Source: Zizania palustris (lineage: Eukaryota; Streptophyta; Magnoliopsida; Poales; Poaceae). From it: a DNA stretch of 64,000 bases. The position numbers were made by a program, and so were the translations under genes. Below, in pieces: positions 44,905-56,729 of this stretch. Below the pieces are notes generated by a model. The model saw only the letters and a list, made by a program, of their open reading frames with translations. It was not told the origin of the DNA and ran no database searches. Every line of letters starts with the position of its first letter. Within the stretch, counting starts at the first letter, position 1. Location: contig JAAALK010000286.1 in the NCBI GenBank assembly GCA_019279435.1, positions 51,160,289 through 51,224,288 on the forward strand. Reading direction: 5' to 3'.

Positions 44905-47061
44905 TTATGGCGCACCCCCCTTGACCAGTGCAGTACTTGTCGGCGTCTCCGGTGTAGTTGGCGAATACTGAAGCCAGTCTTTGGCGCAGACAAGCGCCTC
45001 CACAATTTCTGGACGTAGTGAGCTTCTGTAGTCATCAAGCACGCGACTTCCTATTCCAGCAAAGAAAATAGAGCTGCCGCTGCTTACCATGGACATCGGA
45101 ATGGCCAAGATATCCCGGGCCATCTTTGAGAGAGTCGGGAACTTGAGAGAGTTGAGCTTCCACCAGTTCAGAATGTCAAAATCTTGCATCCGGGGAGTGA
45201 GTGATTCATCCAGGTACTGTTCCAGTTCAGATTTTGTTGGCTGGCTTGTAGCTATCTCAGAAAGGTACATATCAAAGTCCACAAGTCCATCGCCAATCAG
45301 AACAGTTGCTTGAGTACTATTCTCATTAGCAGGTGCATTATTACCTTCTCTTTGCTCAACATAGGCGGGCGTCAAGGGGAGGGGCTGCGCAACGTACTCT
45401 TTGTAAAGCTCATGAACAGCATCATCCACCACCTTAACATACTTCTCAGCCTCAACACCATAGATTTTCGAGTAACTGAACTCAACAAGCTTCATCTTGA
45501 AACGTGGATCCATCGCAACAGCAATAGCTAACACAAGGTTGCAATCTTTCCAGTACTTGTCAAACCTCTCATGCATATCCTTGGCAATGCTACTGAAAAT
45601 GGGATCTTCATGTCCGGTGGCATTTGAGAGCTCTAACTGAAGTTTCCATGCCTCGTGGAAAAAGATATTTGAAGTTGGATTTGCTGAAGCCATGATGCTG
45701 TGTGCTGAGTCATACAATAGCTTCAAGTAATTGCAAGCAGCCTCAACTTTTTTCCAGTCCTCGGCAGATGGCGCCTCATTGTAGTTATCATCACTTGTCT
45801 CCAGAGTAGTAAAAGCCTGTTTATAATCCAAGGCAGCCAGCAGCATGAGATAGGTGGTGTTCCACTGTGTTGTAACATCAAGGCAGAGGGTCTTGGTACT
45901 TGGGATCTCCAGTTGCAGAGCAATCTCTGCAAACTTCTCCTCACGGCTAGGAGAAGCTTTTATGAACTTTATGCTTTCACGAATATTATAGATGACACCA
46001 TGAATTGAAGCACTGACATCCTGTGCAACAGCATTCAGGATATGGGAATAACACCTCACAACAAACAGTTGGCCCTTTAGCATGAGATTGTTCTTGTTGG
46101 ACAGATGATCTCTCAGATTTGCACTGTAGATATCATGTGAAGAGCAATCGTTGTCCAATGTGATGGTGAATAGCTTGTCTTTCATATTCCAGTCCAAAAG
46201 GCTTGTACTGATAACTTCACTAAGTGCATTCTCCGAATGAGGAGAAGACACCATCATGAAGTTTAGCATTCTTCGATGTATCTTCCACTCAGAGTCAATA
46301 AACTGCCCAGCAAGTGAAACATAGCCAAGAGTTTGGCTAGTTGTCCACAATCCAATAGTGAGGCTGATCCTTCCAGGCATTGTGCTGAATGCTTGCATGA
46401 GGTTTTCCTTTTCTTTCTGGTAAACAGCATACACCTCCCCCTCCATTGTATTGATATCAACAACCCTGAAACGTGGCTGCAGACTGTCAATGAAGGTAGT
46501 GAAGGCTGGCTGTTGAACAATGTTAAGTGGGTAGTCATGCAATATGATCATCTTCGCCAGATACGAGCAACTGCGGTCTTGATCAAAAGCAGCATTAGCA
46601 TAACCAGTATATCTGTAACGCCTCTTAGACGGTCGCTCCACAGTACCATCACCATCATTGTCAGTTCCTCCTGTTGAAGGCAGTGCTAGCTTGTGCTCTT
46701 GGTTTTTTATTTTAGGACATGAACCCAAGGTAATGTGCCTCTTGAGATGGCTAGTCCCTGCGATTTTTGAACCAGAGCTGTAAGCAAAGGTTTGCTTGCA
46801 CAGTTTGCAGCATGCCCGTGTAGCCCCTCCGGATACAGCTTCAATAGTGAAGTGCTCCCACACCTGTGACCTCTTCCTACGGCGCCTCGATGATCTTGGA
46901 GGGGTCGCATCAACACGGACCAATTCGTTTCCTTGGATCAACTCGTCACCTTGAGTTAACTCCTCACCCTGGAACAATTCATCTGCTTGAAGTTCCTCAT
47001 TGATTGGGACAATCTCGTTACCTTGAATCACCTGGTTGGCATTGCCGGTTTCCTGAGCCAT
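44905..47061 (-). CDS. domesticated hAT transposase, BED-zinc-finger DAYSLEEPER/RICESLEEPER-like protein
   Basis: A single-exon coding region of 718 residues. Residues 12-49 are an acidic segment of imperfect QG[NED]EL repeats, followed by a basic patch (RSSRRRRKR). A BED zinc finger lies at about 68-115 (CKLC, then HLKRHI). Next come the hAT core with a DVTTQWNTTYLML motif and a C-terminal dimerisation domain (SKMARDILAIPMS, RVLDDYRSSLRPEIVEALVCAKDWLQ). These features define the DAYSLEEPER group, which binds DNA in the nucleus and is essential for plant development but no longer transposes. No terminal inverted repeats of a host transposon flank it, and a 5' UTR intron is likely, both consistent with domestication. 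It could be RICESLEEPER 1 of rice chromosome 3, but that is an unverified recollection. Confidence 0.9.
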   Translation of the reverse strand: MAQETGNANQVIQGNEIVPINEELQADELFQGEELTQGDELIQGNELVRVDATPPRSSRRRRKRSQVWEHFTIEAVSGGATRACCKLCKQTFAYSSGSKIAGTSHLKRHITLGSCPKIKNQEHKLALPSTGGTDNDGDGTVERPSKRRYRYTGYANAAFDQDRSCSYLAKMIILHDYPLNIVQQPAFTTFIDSLQPRFRVVDINTMEGEVYAVYQKEKENLMQAFSTMPGRISLTIGLWTTSQTLGYVSLAGQFIDSEWKIHRRMLNFMMVSSPHSENALSEVISTSLLDWNMKDKLFTITLDNDCSSHDIYSANLRDHLSNKNNLMLKGQLFVVRCYSHILNAVAQDVSASIHGVIYNIRESIKFIKASPSREEKFAEIALQLEIPSTKTLCLDVTTQWNTTYLMLLAALDYKQAFTTLETSDDNYNEAPSAEDWKKVEAACNYLKLLYDSAHSIMASANPTSNIFFHEAWKLQLELSNATGHEDPIFSSIAKDMHERFDKYWKDCNLVLAIAVAMDPRFKMKLVEFSYSKIYGVEAEKYVKVVDDAVHELYKEYVAQPLPLTPAYVEQREGNNAPANENSTQATVLIGDGLVDFDMYLSEIATSQPTKSELEQYLDESLTPRMQDFDILNWWKLNSLKFPTLSKMARDILAIPMSMVSSGSSIFFAGIGSRVLDDYRSSLRPEIVEALVCAKDWLQYSPTTPETPTSTALVKGGAP

Positions 47062-48450
47062 GCTGCTTGACTAGTAGCTTGAGCTCACAAAATATATCAA
47101 ATATCAACATCGTAAAATCAGAATTCATAATACATTGTCCGGCCAAAACAAGCTACAAGCTACAAGCATAAATTGGCATGTGCACGTCATTTCAATAAGG
47201 AAAATGTCTACTTCACTCACGAAGTATTAGGGTTGATCTACTTAAACCTATAAACTATAAAACCAAGTATTTTACCTCTTGAAGTATGCAAACTGAGTAT
47301 TTACTTGGGTTAAATAGACTATTATATGTACCACATAAGCAATATCATTGTCACGTATCATCTACATAGAAAAAACACCTACAACATCACACTAGGAGGT
47401 TAATTGAACCAGTTTGCATGCTTTAACCGGTAAAAAACCCGGTTTCGTTGTTCAGGAATTAAGTAGTATTCTTCCTTTCAGTGACAAACCAGTATCCACT
47501 ACATTATGAGCAGATCAATTTAACAAAACAGGACGACAAAAGAAACACACGATGGTTTCGTGATAACAAATTTCAGCAATAGAAGGGCTCCAGTTCAAAT
47601 TTATTTGGACCAGTTTGACTCAAGCAAGCTTAGTTGGCAGCTTCAGTCCCTACAATTGATTGCCGCAACTCCAGAGAAGATTCACAGCACACAACTCAGA
47701 TTATGCTTATTAGTTATTACGTATTACTCATGCAAGTCAACCTTTCTGGTTCCTCAAACCCAACGAATCGAACCGCTCTCTGCGCATCTCGCCGCCCAGC
47801 AGCAAAATTCCTGCCCAAAAACACTCGAGATATCTGCACCCACGAAGCTTTTCAGCCGGCCGCGTTCCCTAGAAAATTCCCAACCCAACCGAGCAGCAGG
47901 ATGAGATTTGAGAGGAGGGGACACCGAAATCGGTAACAAATTGGGCCTGGTTAATACTACCACCCCACGACCACGAGAAAATCTTCCTGAAAATCGGAAA
48001 CAAATTCCACGCAGGGCCCACCTTGGCCCAATCCAAACTCACGAACCACCTCCCAAATCCTGATCAAAACGATCAAAAAGCCCAGAAATTTCAAACCGCG
48101 CGCCCCGTTCCCCGCAGATCCGCCCGTACGCGCTGGAAACACGCCCAGATCTGAACGCCCCCGACGGAAGACGCGGACTCGCAGTAGAGAAATGAAAAGA
48201 GAGGGAGGGATTCGGACGAGGAGGAGGAGCAGCAGCGTGGGAGCTTACATGAGGTCTGCTGGTCTGGTCGTCTGGAGGAGCAGGGAGAGGAGGGTGGTGG
48301 TGGCAGCAGCAGCAGATCCGGGTCCGGAAGTAGCTAGGGCTCGGCCCAAGAAGCTCCAAGGCCGAGCGAGAGGTGAGCAGATCTGGTTTCCCCCCCGGGA
48401 CCGGGAGAGGACGCGGGGAAAGGAGACGGGAGCGGATGGATGGGGGGGGA
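47062..48450 (-). promoter_or_regulatory. 5' UTR intron and promoter side of the RICESLEEPER-like gene
   Basis: On the minus strand CTCAT|GTAAGC (donor G at 48248) and TTTTGTGAG (acceptor ending 47084) could bound a leader intron of about 1165 bp just before the ATG. The GC-rich stretch 48180-48480 would be the first, non-coding exon and core promoter. Open frames in it are low-complexity. Without transcript data this is a model. Confidence 0.4.
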
Positions 48451-48570
48451 GTAGGTGAAGGGAGGACTCCGGTTTTTGGTAGGGGAACGGGAGGATGATG
48501 CGTGGTCGGGTCGCGACGGGTAACGCGAGGGAGGATGAGTTTAATGGGCTCACGGGTCGCGGCCCAGCCT

Positions 48571-48600
48571 CGGCCTCGGCCTCGACCTCGACCTCGAGTC
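48571..48600. repeat. CTCGGC/CTCGAC hexamer repeat
   Basis: Tandem GGCCTC and GACCTC units over about 30 bp upstream of the RICESLEEPER-like gene. Confidence 0.75.
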
Positions 48601-48777
48601 GTCGTCGTGTCTCCCCGTCGCTACCGTGGGCGGTGGCCAGATGCCCCGATTTGCAAGTTGCAACGCACCGGTTTATGTAAGTAGGTCAAGATCAAATCAT
48701 GGTTCCCAATTCAGTTCCCAGTCTGTCACATGTTTTTCAGGATAGGCTAGCCGCATACAATAATTTCTCGTTGGTAT

Positions 48778-49071
48778 CAGGACCGGCCTTGATATTTTTG
48801 TGGCCTGGTGCGAAACAAAAAATGGAGGCCCCCATTACAAAATAATATTGAAAAATATAGTGTCATTAACAAATCTCACACTAATAAGTTTAAATACAAA
48901 GGAAAAATATCTCTAGATTATTTAAAACAATTTCTTCTAACAGGCCTGCTGTTCGTGATTTATGACTAATTTGCAACTGGGCTTTATTAATACTTGCGAG
49001 GCTTATTAGCATACTAAATTTTGGAGGTCCCCTACTTTCGGAGGCACCCGGACTGCCCAAGGCCGGCCTTG
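48778..49071. mobile_element. hAT-type non-autonomous element, 294 bp
   Basis: Begins CAGGACCGGCCTTGA and ends CCAAGGCCGGCCTTG, imperfect inverted repeats. GTTGGTAT flanks both sides (48770-48777 and 49072-49079), a perfect 8-bp duplication. No coding sequence. Confidence 0.85.
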
Positions 49072-49079
49072 GTTGGTAT

Positions 49080-49559
49080 CAAAGGATTTTTCACATTTTA
49101 TCTACTCTGAAAAGGAAGCCCGAATATATGTAAAATTCTTACATCACGAACATCTGGTATCTTGGATATTCGTTGGTTTGTTTATCTCTTTAATGGGTCT
49201 TACATGAATTCGCCCCAACTTTGGGTAACGTTCGTTATGTTAGGTTAAAATCTGAGATCGAAAACTCGATGAATTGGACAGCACATAAGGCAAGAGTCTT
49301 TTCGATCAAATCAATGTAGCAGACTTCGTAGCTCCGCCAAAATCCAAGCTCTTGGCATGACTGGCAATACAAAACAAACTTTGGACCTTAGATCAACTCG
49401 CACATAGAGCTTAATCTCATCAACCATCATATGTCCTTTGTAAGTAGGTGTTTGAATCTACACTCCATCTCTTCAAAAAATTGCAGATTCTCTAGAAAGG
49501 TTTGATTTGGCATGGCGGATTGGTCGGGCATTCATTCCCTAAAAGCATTCCAACAACCA
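49080..49559. other. spacer, possibly more decayed LINE sequence
   Basis: No gene seen. Given the LINE tail that follows, part of this may be older LINE coding sequence too decayed to recognise. Confidence 0.35.
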
Positions 49560-49875
49560 TCTCTTTCTACCGTCTCTATCTTCCTTTGGTGGACTAATAT
49601 CGCTTCTCTCTAGGGCAATTGAAGAAAATTATTTCTTCCTTAATTATTCTTGACACTTAGGAAACCTGGAAAGAGCGAAATGTTTTCAGAATGTACGGAG
49701 TAAACCCTTCAAAAAATCAAAGAGAAAGCTAGAGCTTGGTCCAAAACCTCCCTCTCTTCTTAACTCCACGTCAGTCTCATCTCTATCTTGTAACATTTTT
49801 TTCTATTTTGCGTGTACATTCCAACCTTAATCTAATATATCCGGCAGCTCTCCTATCGTTTTTCCAAAAAAAAAA
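49560..49875 (+). mobile_element. LINE 3'-end remnant with poly-A
   Basis: A short decoded stretch (ETWKERNVFRMYG) matches the C-terminal region of plant LINE reverse transcriptases, with an in-frame stop just before it. The tail AATATATCCGGCAGCTCTCC is typical of rice LINEs. The element ends in ten A residues (49866-49875). It is 5'-truncated and the left edge is approximate. Confidence 0.65.
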
Positions 49876-50120
49876 GTATTCATCAACTTTTAGTATGATA
49901 ATTAGTGCCATCACTCAATGCTTCAAGGTTACAAAGGACATTTACATTTGCGTTTATAACTTAGATTTAGATTATGAGAGTCCAACCCAATAAAAAGTGT
50001 CTAATATAGTAAAACTAAAACCATAGACTCACAATATCAATACCCAATTACCTAAAACCATCTTCGTAACCTGCATTCCAAATTCTTCATTCGCCTTAAG
50101 TCATTTTTTAGCTAGTACTA

Positions 50121-50605
50121 TCTCTACTATATTAAAACGGACAGGGGTCGTCCGTCCGCTCCCGTCACCACTCACCCACGCATGCACACATCCCATAAAA
50201 AATCGGTCAAAACATGTGCCCTGTAAAAACCGCCCGAACCAGGCCCCACGCGTAACAGCCCACGCGTAACTGCCTGCGCTCCCGCTCCCGCGCACACCGT
50301 CCGCCAAAGCTCCGCGCTGCATGCACACGCAAGAAGGAAAACAAAAAAAACCAGCAACTACCTGCACGAAAGAAGGAAAAGAAAAAAGAAAAAAAGAAAA
50401 AAGAAGAAAAATAAAAAAAGAAATATATACTTTTGCATTTTAGTTTTAAATTTCTTTATTTTACATTTAAATTTTTATATACTTTTGCATTTTAGTTTTA
50501 AATTTCTTTATTTTACATTTAAATTTCTTTATTTTACATTTTTACACGGATATACGAATTTTGTGTAGAATTTATTTCTGTTGCAAAGTACATGCATCTG
50601 ACTAG
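50121..50605 (+). mobile_element. small non-autonomous Helitron, 485 bp
   Basis: Begins TCTCTACTATATTAAAACGG and ends CTGTTGCAAAGTACATGCAT then CTGACTAG. The 3' hairpin is weakened (TGT/ACA). Flanked by A (50120) and T (50606). It shares GTCCGTCCGC, CCCATAAAAAA and GTAAAAACCG blocks near the 5' end, and the 3' end module, with the 40577-44256 Helitron. No captured gene was recognised. Confidence 0.85.
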
Positions 50606-50845
50606 TTATAGTTTAAAGGGTTTAATTAGGCAGAAAACAATGGTGAGGTAATACAACATTAGGCAAGCGGTAAGGGAAAATTCTAAAAAAAACAATGGTG
50701 TAGGCCGTAGAGCATGGTAATATATACAACGCCATGTACTCTCATTGATTTTATTAAAAAAATATCACATCCGTGCTAAAATAAATTTAGCTTTTGTTTT
50801 TAAAGCAAACTATTCTAAATTTAACTAAATTGACAACTAAGAATA
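50606..50845. other. AT-rich spacer
   Basis: Nothing recognisable between the small Helitron and the nested LTR. Confidence 0.4.
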
Positions 50846-51218
50846 TGTTGACGACAAATTTTGGTAAAGCTCAGGTCCACTAAAGATGTCACACGGTCAA
50901 CAGAAATCAAAGAGGATCCGGTCAAGAAAAATCAAGGAATCTCATCCATGACATATGCATGATCAGATAGGAAGAGCCGATGGAGATAAGAGCAGAAAGA
51001 AGATGAAGAATATTCGAAATCGGTTAAGATAGAGTGCTTGGAAAGCAAGTCTCTAGACTATAAATATGTACCCTTAGTTAGATTAAAAACACACAACTCT
51101 GTCAAACAACTACTCGGTTTATCGCCACCCTTGGCTTCCAAGGTTATCCCGACAGGATTCGACACTCGGAGCTGAGCTGCATTGTTTCGATCTCCGGTGA
51201 AGAGGTGAGTCCCGCCAC
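50846..51218 (+). repeat. LTR, left part (interrupted by later insertions)
   Basis: Starts TGTTGACGACAAATTTTGG and carries a TATA box (CTATAAATATG near 51059). It ends here at CCCGCCAC, where another insertion begins. The likely continuation is at 53237-53335 (TACATCAGTTTTGATCTC and GAGGAGAACG), which resembles the R/U5 end of rice LTRs. Internal sequence and partner LTR are not visible. Confidence 0.5.
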
Positions 51219-53236
51219 TGTAGGACCGAAAGTAGCGACCAGAGGGGGGGTGAATGGGCGCCTTAAAAATTCTTTCGAAACAATGGCCTGTTCCCAATAC
51301 CCAACGCACCTCAAGAGACTAAGCAGCAGAAAATAAACAGAAAGCCTAAGTCTAAAGATATCTAACCTAGAAGCAACTGATGACAAACTGAGAACCATCA
51401 AAGAAGTGCAACTAGGTAGATAAACAAAGTAAGTCAGGCCTAAACTTCCCAATGAAATGATCTAAGTATATGTAAAATGAAATGAGAAGTTACTGTTCAG
51501 ATTTGTCTCATGTTTGAAACTTGGCGAAGCCTGATTCGCTGGTCGAAGCCTGCTTCGGAGGTTGGTGACGAAGCCTGCTTCGGAGGTGAGTTGCGAAGCC
51601 TGCCGAAGGCTGTTGTGGAAATGCCGAAGGTGTTTTGGTCTAGCCTAGTTCGAAGTGGCAAGAAGCGAAGTATGCTTCGAAGAGAAGTATAACAACACCG
51701 GAGCCTGCTTCGAAGTATGTACTTCGGAGGCAAGGCTTCGGACACAGCTTCGAACGGAGTGCTTCGAACCTAAACCTTCGAACAGAGAACTTCGAATGCA
51801 ACACACAAACGGAGTACCTTCGAACGAAGAAGCGAAGCCTATCACACGACAGAGGCACCAAATTCGAAGCCTACACTCTACCTTCGAAAAGAGCAAGCTT
51901 CGAAAAGAGAAGCGAAGACTGACACGCCACAAGGAAATCAAAGCGAAGCCTAGCAGATCGACAAGCTTCGAAGTCAACTTCGAAACCTATCGAAGTGTGG
52001 ACTTCGAACAGCTAGGGCCGGAGTACCTTCGCACTAACGTTCGAAGTATGCAATGCTGTCCGTTAAAAAGGTACTTCGACGCTAGACTCACAGAATACAA
52101 AAATGCAGTTCGAAGTTTGAACGAAGCCTTTGAGTGTCTCCGATCGAAGCCTGCCTCACGGAGCTGAGGGGCTTCGAACGGAGACGTTGGCTTCGCCAGG
52201 AAACAGCCAGAAAAGTTTCTAGAGCCTGTCAACTTCGATCGAAAAGCTGCGCAGTAGAAAGTGAAAAGCTGGCACAGAGCACTGTAGCTACAGTAGCAGT
52301 ACTACTTGCAACAACAAGAACTAGTACTACTTCTCAAGATGAACACACGCAGCAGAGAAGCTTCTGAAGCCTCACAAATCATGGAAAAACTCCCTATGCG
52401 AAAGAAATGAAGCCATTCAAACTTTGCAGATGCTGCACACAATTTGGAAATAGAACCTTCACTGCAACATTAAATGCAAGGCAACAAAAACAGGGGCAAA
52501 AACTCCCTGGCGGCGCAAGCAAGAACAGGAGAGGAGAGAGGCAAGGCAAGGGACAAAAAGTGACCCAAAAGAGTGGAATTGATTTCAGCCAAAAAGGGTA
52601 GTCCAAACCCTAGGGATTGGGGTCCTATTTATAGGCTCTCAATGCTAGGAACATTCCATCTGCCCCTTAGGGTTTTTACAGACGCAAGAATAAAGGAAAA
52701 GACTCTACTGCCCTTAGGTATTTTTACAGACACGACTGACTGACTGTGGGCCTAGAGTTACAGATGACTTATCCGGAAGCTAAGCTTTCGTAGCGACTAC
52801 GGCTTCTCTTCTGGACAGTCGGATACAAGATCGACAGTCGTCAGTTTTGCGCCAAAACTGACAAAGCCTCCACCGACTTTGCACCAGGTACCCGGATTGG
52901 GCCGGCCCGATTCCGCAGCTCTCTCAGCCCGGCAATCACTCACCGCCCGTGTACCTGAGTCAATCCTGGTCAACAGCCCAGTGGGTCTTCTGCTGCTCCT
53001 AGCCCATGTACCTGGATTGGGCCAGCCCGACTTCGCAGCCTCCTCTGCCCGACAGTCGCTCGCTGCCCGTGTACCTGAGTCACACGCGGCCCATGAAACA
53101 GCAGATCTCTTCTTCTTTTGTCCCCTTTGACTATCGTTGACAATGACTCATCACATCTGGAGCCATGAGGCCCATGCTATTCAGCATGGCTCCTCAGCCA
53201 CCCCCGACGTCCGTATCGATTAGGTCAGTATCCACA
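51219..53236 (-). mobile_element. unclassified insertion, possibly a solo LTR, containing a TTCGAA-rich block
   Basis: About 2 kb interrupt an LTR. Read on the minus strand it begins TGTGG and ends CCTACA (TG...CA). It has a canonical TATAAATA near 52630 followed by GGACCCCAATCCC, so a solo LTR with its own promoter is the simplest reading. The flanks GCCAC and CGACT do not form a clean 5-bp duplication, so bounds and class are uncertain. No protein domain was recognised on either strand. Confidence 0.4.
51651..52165. repeat. TTCGAA-dense block
   Basis: The palindrome TTCGAA occurs about 17 times in roughly 515 bp, mostly as CTTCGAA or TTCGAAG, among further GAAGCCTGCTTCGG-like inverted motifs starting near 51520. 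Spacing is irregular, so it is not a simple tandem repeat. Confidence 0.85.
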
Positions 53237-53335
53237 CGACTACATCAGTTTTGATCTCTTGAGGAGAACGTTGAAATAGTACGGTCACCGGTTATCTTTG
53301 GTTTATTAGCTAGGTCTAAGGTTGCATCAGATTGA
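53237..53335 (+). repeat. LTR, right part of the interrupted LTR
   Basis: TACATCAGTTTTGATCTC and the following GAGGAGAACG to GGTTGCATCAGATTGA continue the LTR begun at 50846. They are cut off by the gypsy insertion at 53336. Confidence 0.45.
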
Positions 53336-56300
53336 TGTAACACCCCAAATTTTCAAAACAATAAAAACATTATTAAATTCAATTTATTGAAATTATTATT
53401 TCAGAAAATACTTTTAAATCCCTTTTATACCCTTTTGAACTACAACATGGAGTAGATGACCAAATCAGGAGGTGAAACTTTTTGTATATGATCCTAAGAC
53501 CAAAATATAATTTTGAGAATTTTTATAAATTTTTACCAGCCTTGGAAGTAGCCCTAATATTTTAATCCATTTTCTGGAATTATTTTTATTCAGAAAAGTA
53601 TTATAACAGTAATGGGCTCCCCTCCCTCCCTTCCTCTCTCCCGGCCGGCCCAGCCCGTTACCGCGCCCGCCTTAGACTGACACATGGACCCCACCTGTCG
53701 GCGCCAAATTTTTCCCCTCGCGCGCGAACCCGACGCCCCGGCCCCACCCGTCAGGCGCCACCCTCGCCCGCTCGCGCTCACTGGTCAGTGGCCCCCGCAT
53801 GTCAGTTCCGTCTTCAACCCCGCGCCGTCGCCCCCAAACTACGCCGGCCACCTTTACTCCCTCGGATCCGCCCCCGCCGGCCCCCTCACCCTAATCACTC
53901 GCCGGCAATGAATTCCCCTCAACGCGCCGACCGTTTTCCCCCTATTAATTCGGCCGATTCGCGTCCAGGTTCGATGAACCGCGTCAACCCGAGCTCACCG
54001 GCGTCATGGCGTCATTAACCTCGGCCACCGTCAATTGCGCCCTCCCTGCCCCCGCCGGTGCCTCTATTTAAGTCCTTGCCCTCCACCGCGTTCGGTTCAC
54101 GCAACCATTCGCACTCAGACCAAGCAGAGCGCCCGCACTTCGCCGGTTAGAGCACTCCCTCTATTTCGTCTCCGGCCGCCCCTCGTCGTCGCCTCAGACC
54201 ACCTCCGCCCGTGCCTTCGCCACCATCGTGACCGCCGGGACCTCCCCAACGCCGGCCACCACTCCGTCGACGACAACCCTCGCCGGATCGCCGTCGCCGT
54301 CCAGAACCCGAACACCTCCACCGCCCCCGCTCGTCGCCGGCCTCGCTCCGTCGACCTTTTCTCACCGCCGAGGTACCCTCGTGATCCCCGTAGCACCCTC
54401 GTTCCGTTTTAGGCCTTAGACTAGGTCGCCGTCGCTCGCCGTGGCCGCTGGCCCGCTCGCCGTCGTCGGAGAAGACGACCGGCACGGGTCGAGTACCCGT
54501 GCCGTGTCGGATTCGATCCACGCCGTGCGATCCAGATCTAACGGCCCGGATTTAATCCCTCGTGCGATTTAATCGGCGCCGTCGGATCTGAGTGAAGGGG
54601 TACGTTTTAATCTCGTGCGTCCATCTGTATTTAAAACCCGCGTTTAATCCTGTGCGTCCACGTGGTACCGGTTCGCACGTTTTAATCCTGGCCGTCCGTA
54701 GCCACTTGCGCGTCCCGCCTCGCCCTCGCGCGTCGGATCTGGATCCGACGGTCCAGATTGACCCGGCGCACGCGCACAGTGCGCGGGTTCACCGTGGGCC
54801 TGGCTCACCGTGGACCCGAGAGGTTTAAAATTTGAAAATAAAATTCCAGAAATGCTTTTAAACTTGTAAAATTCATATCTAATGCATTTGAACTCTAAAA
54901 ATTACCATTCCAATTTCAGGAAATTCATAAAATTATTCTCTACACATTTATGCAATAAAAACAGTAGGTTTACTTTGACATTCTCATGTTTACTCAAATA
55001 ATTATTCAAGAGCCTTTAGGATTAAAATATGAATTTAAATATTTAAACTTCAGAAAAATTTATATTAATTTCCCTCCTGTCCATTCACTGAAAACCACCA
55101 AATTGACACGAACTTTTCATTTCACTTGTTTGAGAATTTAAAATGACAATAATCACATTTAAACATTTGTTTTCTAAAGGACAACCCTTCATTTTAATCC
55201 CTTTAACATTATTTATAAAATTCAGAACCTTAAAACTTTGAGTTTATTTATTTTTAACCAAACCAACTTTAACTTATATGCTTGCAATGTAATGTTGTAT
55301 GGTTTGATTGAATGTGGTACTTTTTTTTATTTTCTTTATATTAAAAAGACTACGACGTCGCCGAGGAGCCGGAGTACTTCCCCGAAGTCCCTCCCTCTCC
55401 CTTTGCTGAACAAGGCAAGTCACCAAACAATTCTTTTGAGCATATTGAACCCATGTCTAAGTTGATTATCGCTAAAACACATAGGTTATGTATATGCATT
55501 AGTCAAATGAACCCTTACATTATATTTATTTAGGATCCCCCGACCTTGATGTGCAACCCAAGCCATGCTATCTCGCCTAACCTCCTTGTCACCATATGAT
55601 CAATGATATTAGCTAGTGTCCAATGTATTGGCACGGCCGCTATAGGATAAAAATGAGTCGTAGTGAAATGGTTCTGTTATATGATCCCGTTACTTCTTAT
55701 CTTTGGAAATTCAGTTGGTGATGAGTCATGGTTGTGAGTGTATGCATGGTGGGTTCCGGGTGCAAGCTAGGGCATTGGTCAGTCGCACCCGGGGCACTAT
55801 AAGGACCGGTCTGAGGGATCCGTTGCAATACACTTACGTACTAACCACAAGTCTAGTGGGTAAGTCCTAACTAAGGTATGGGTTGTTCCAAACCGAGGCC
55901 ACCACTTGGAGATGGGTCAAGTTGCACCTGCGGGTGACTTGTACCAATGTGGCGCAAAAGGGGGTGCGACGTTAGCCGGGATGCGGCCCGGCGCGCCGGC
56001 GAAACCTAGAGCGGGTGGTTATCGCTTGGAACATCTCATATTGAGGTTTTGGCACGAGTTCCCGTGAAATGGGTCATCTCGTTGAGATGAGTGCGTGCCT
56101 TGTGGGTACGGTAGTACATCTCTGATCAGAGTCTTAAATCTTTTCGAAAAGCCGAGCCCACGGTCAAGGGCGGGTTGCGTGACATCCCCCAGTTAGTTTA
56201 TTTGAATATGAATGTGCATGATGGATTGACATGTAAGGACCGTTGTGCGAGGAGGTAAAACGTACTCCTCGAGTTAGTTGATGTTGATGATGTTCATGTT

Positions 56301-56713
56301 TACTTTCCGCATGATTAAAATATGATTACACTAAATGCCATAACTGCAATTGCTTTACTTCGCATTGTTAGCCTTTATCCTTCCTTGTTTATTATCCTGC
56401 ATTATTATTTGCATTTGCGGTGGCTTGTTGAGTACTTTTTGTACTCATACCCGTTGGACCCCACAGAGGATGCGTATCTTGAAGACGGTCTGGAGTAGCA
56501 ACCCAGTCAAGAAGAAAAATCCTGAAGAAGAAGTTCGTCATGCCGTTTTCTAATTATTTCACTCTACTGTTTTATTAAAACAATGTTGTAATAAATATGG
56601 TCTGCGTACCATGAATTATACCGTATGTACGTTGTCGCATGATGAACCTCTTGTATTATTGTTTTTCTATGGAAATTCAATAATGTCTCGATTTGTTAAA
56701 TCGGGGCGCTACA
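53336..56713 (+). repeat. gypsy 5' LTR, 3378 bp
   Basis: TG...CA bounded. A TATA-like CTATTTAAG at 54064-54072 probably starts the genomic RNA. The GC-rich first part yields open frames on both strands, repeated exactly 9001 bp later. These are LTR artefacts, not genes. Confidence 0.95.
54064..54072 (+). promoter_or_regulatory. candidate TATA box of the gypsy LTR
   Basis: CTATTTAAG lies in otherwise GC-rich LTR sequence. The start site is inferred only. Confidence 0.4.
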
Positions 56714-56716
56714 AGA

Positions 56717-56729
56717 TGGTATCAGAGCC
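56717..56729 (+). other. gypsy primer binding site
   Basis: TGGTATCAGAGCC lies three bases after the 5' LTR and is complementary to initiator methionine tRNA. Confidence 0.93.

Noticed and set aside
51499..52367. Open frames of 60-170 codons in the TTCGAA-rich block as possible genes
   Set aside because: The repeated TTCGAA word itself keeps frames open and gives repetitive Phe-Glu, Ser-Lys and Leu-Arg patterns without a domain.
54035..54521. Arg/Pro-rich frames in the gypsy LTR, repeated at 63036-63522
   Set aside because: They lie in LTR sequence around and just after the presumed promoter, and are duplicated only because the LTR is. They are not genes.
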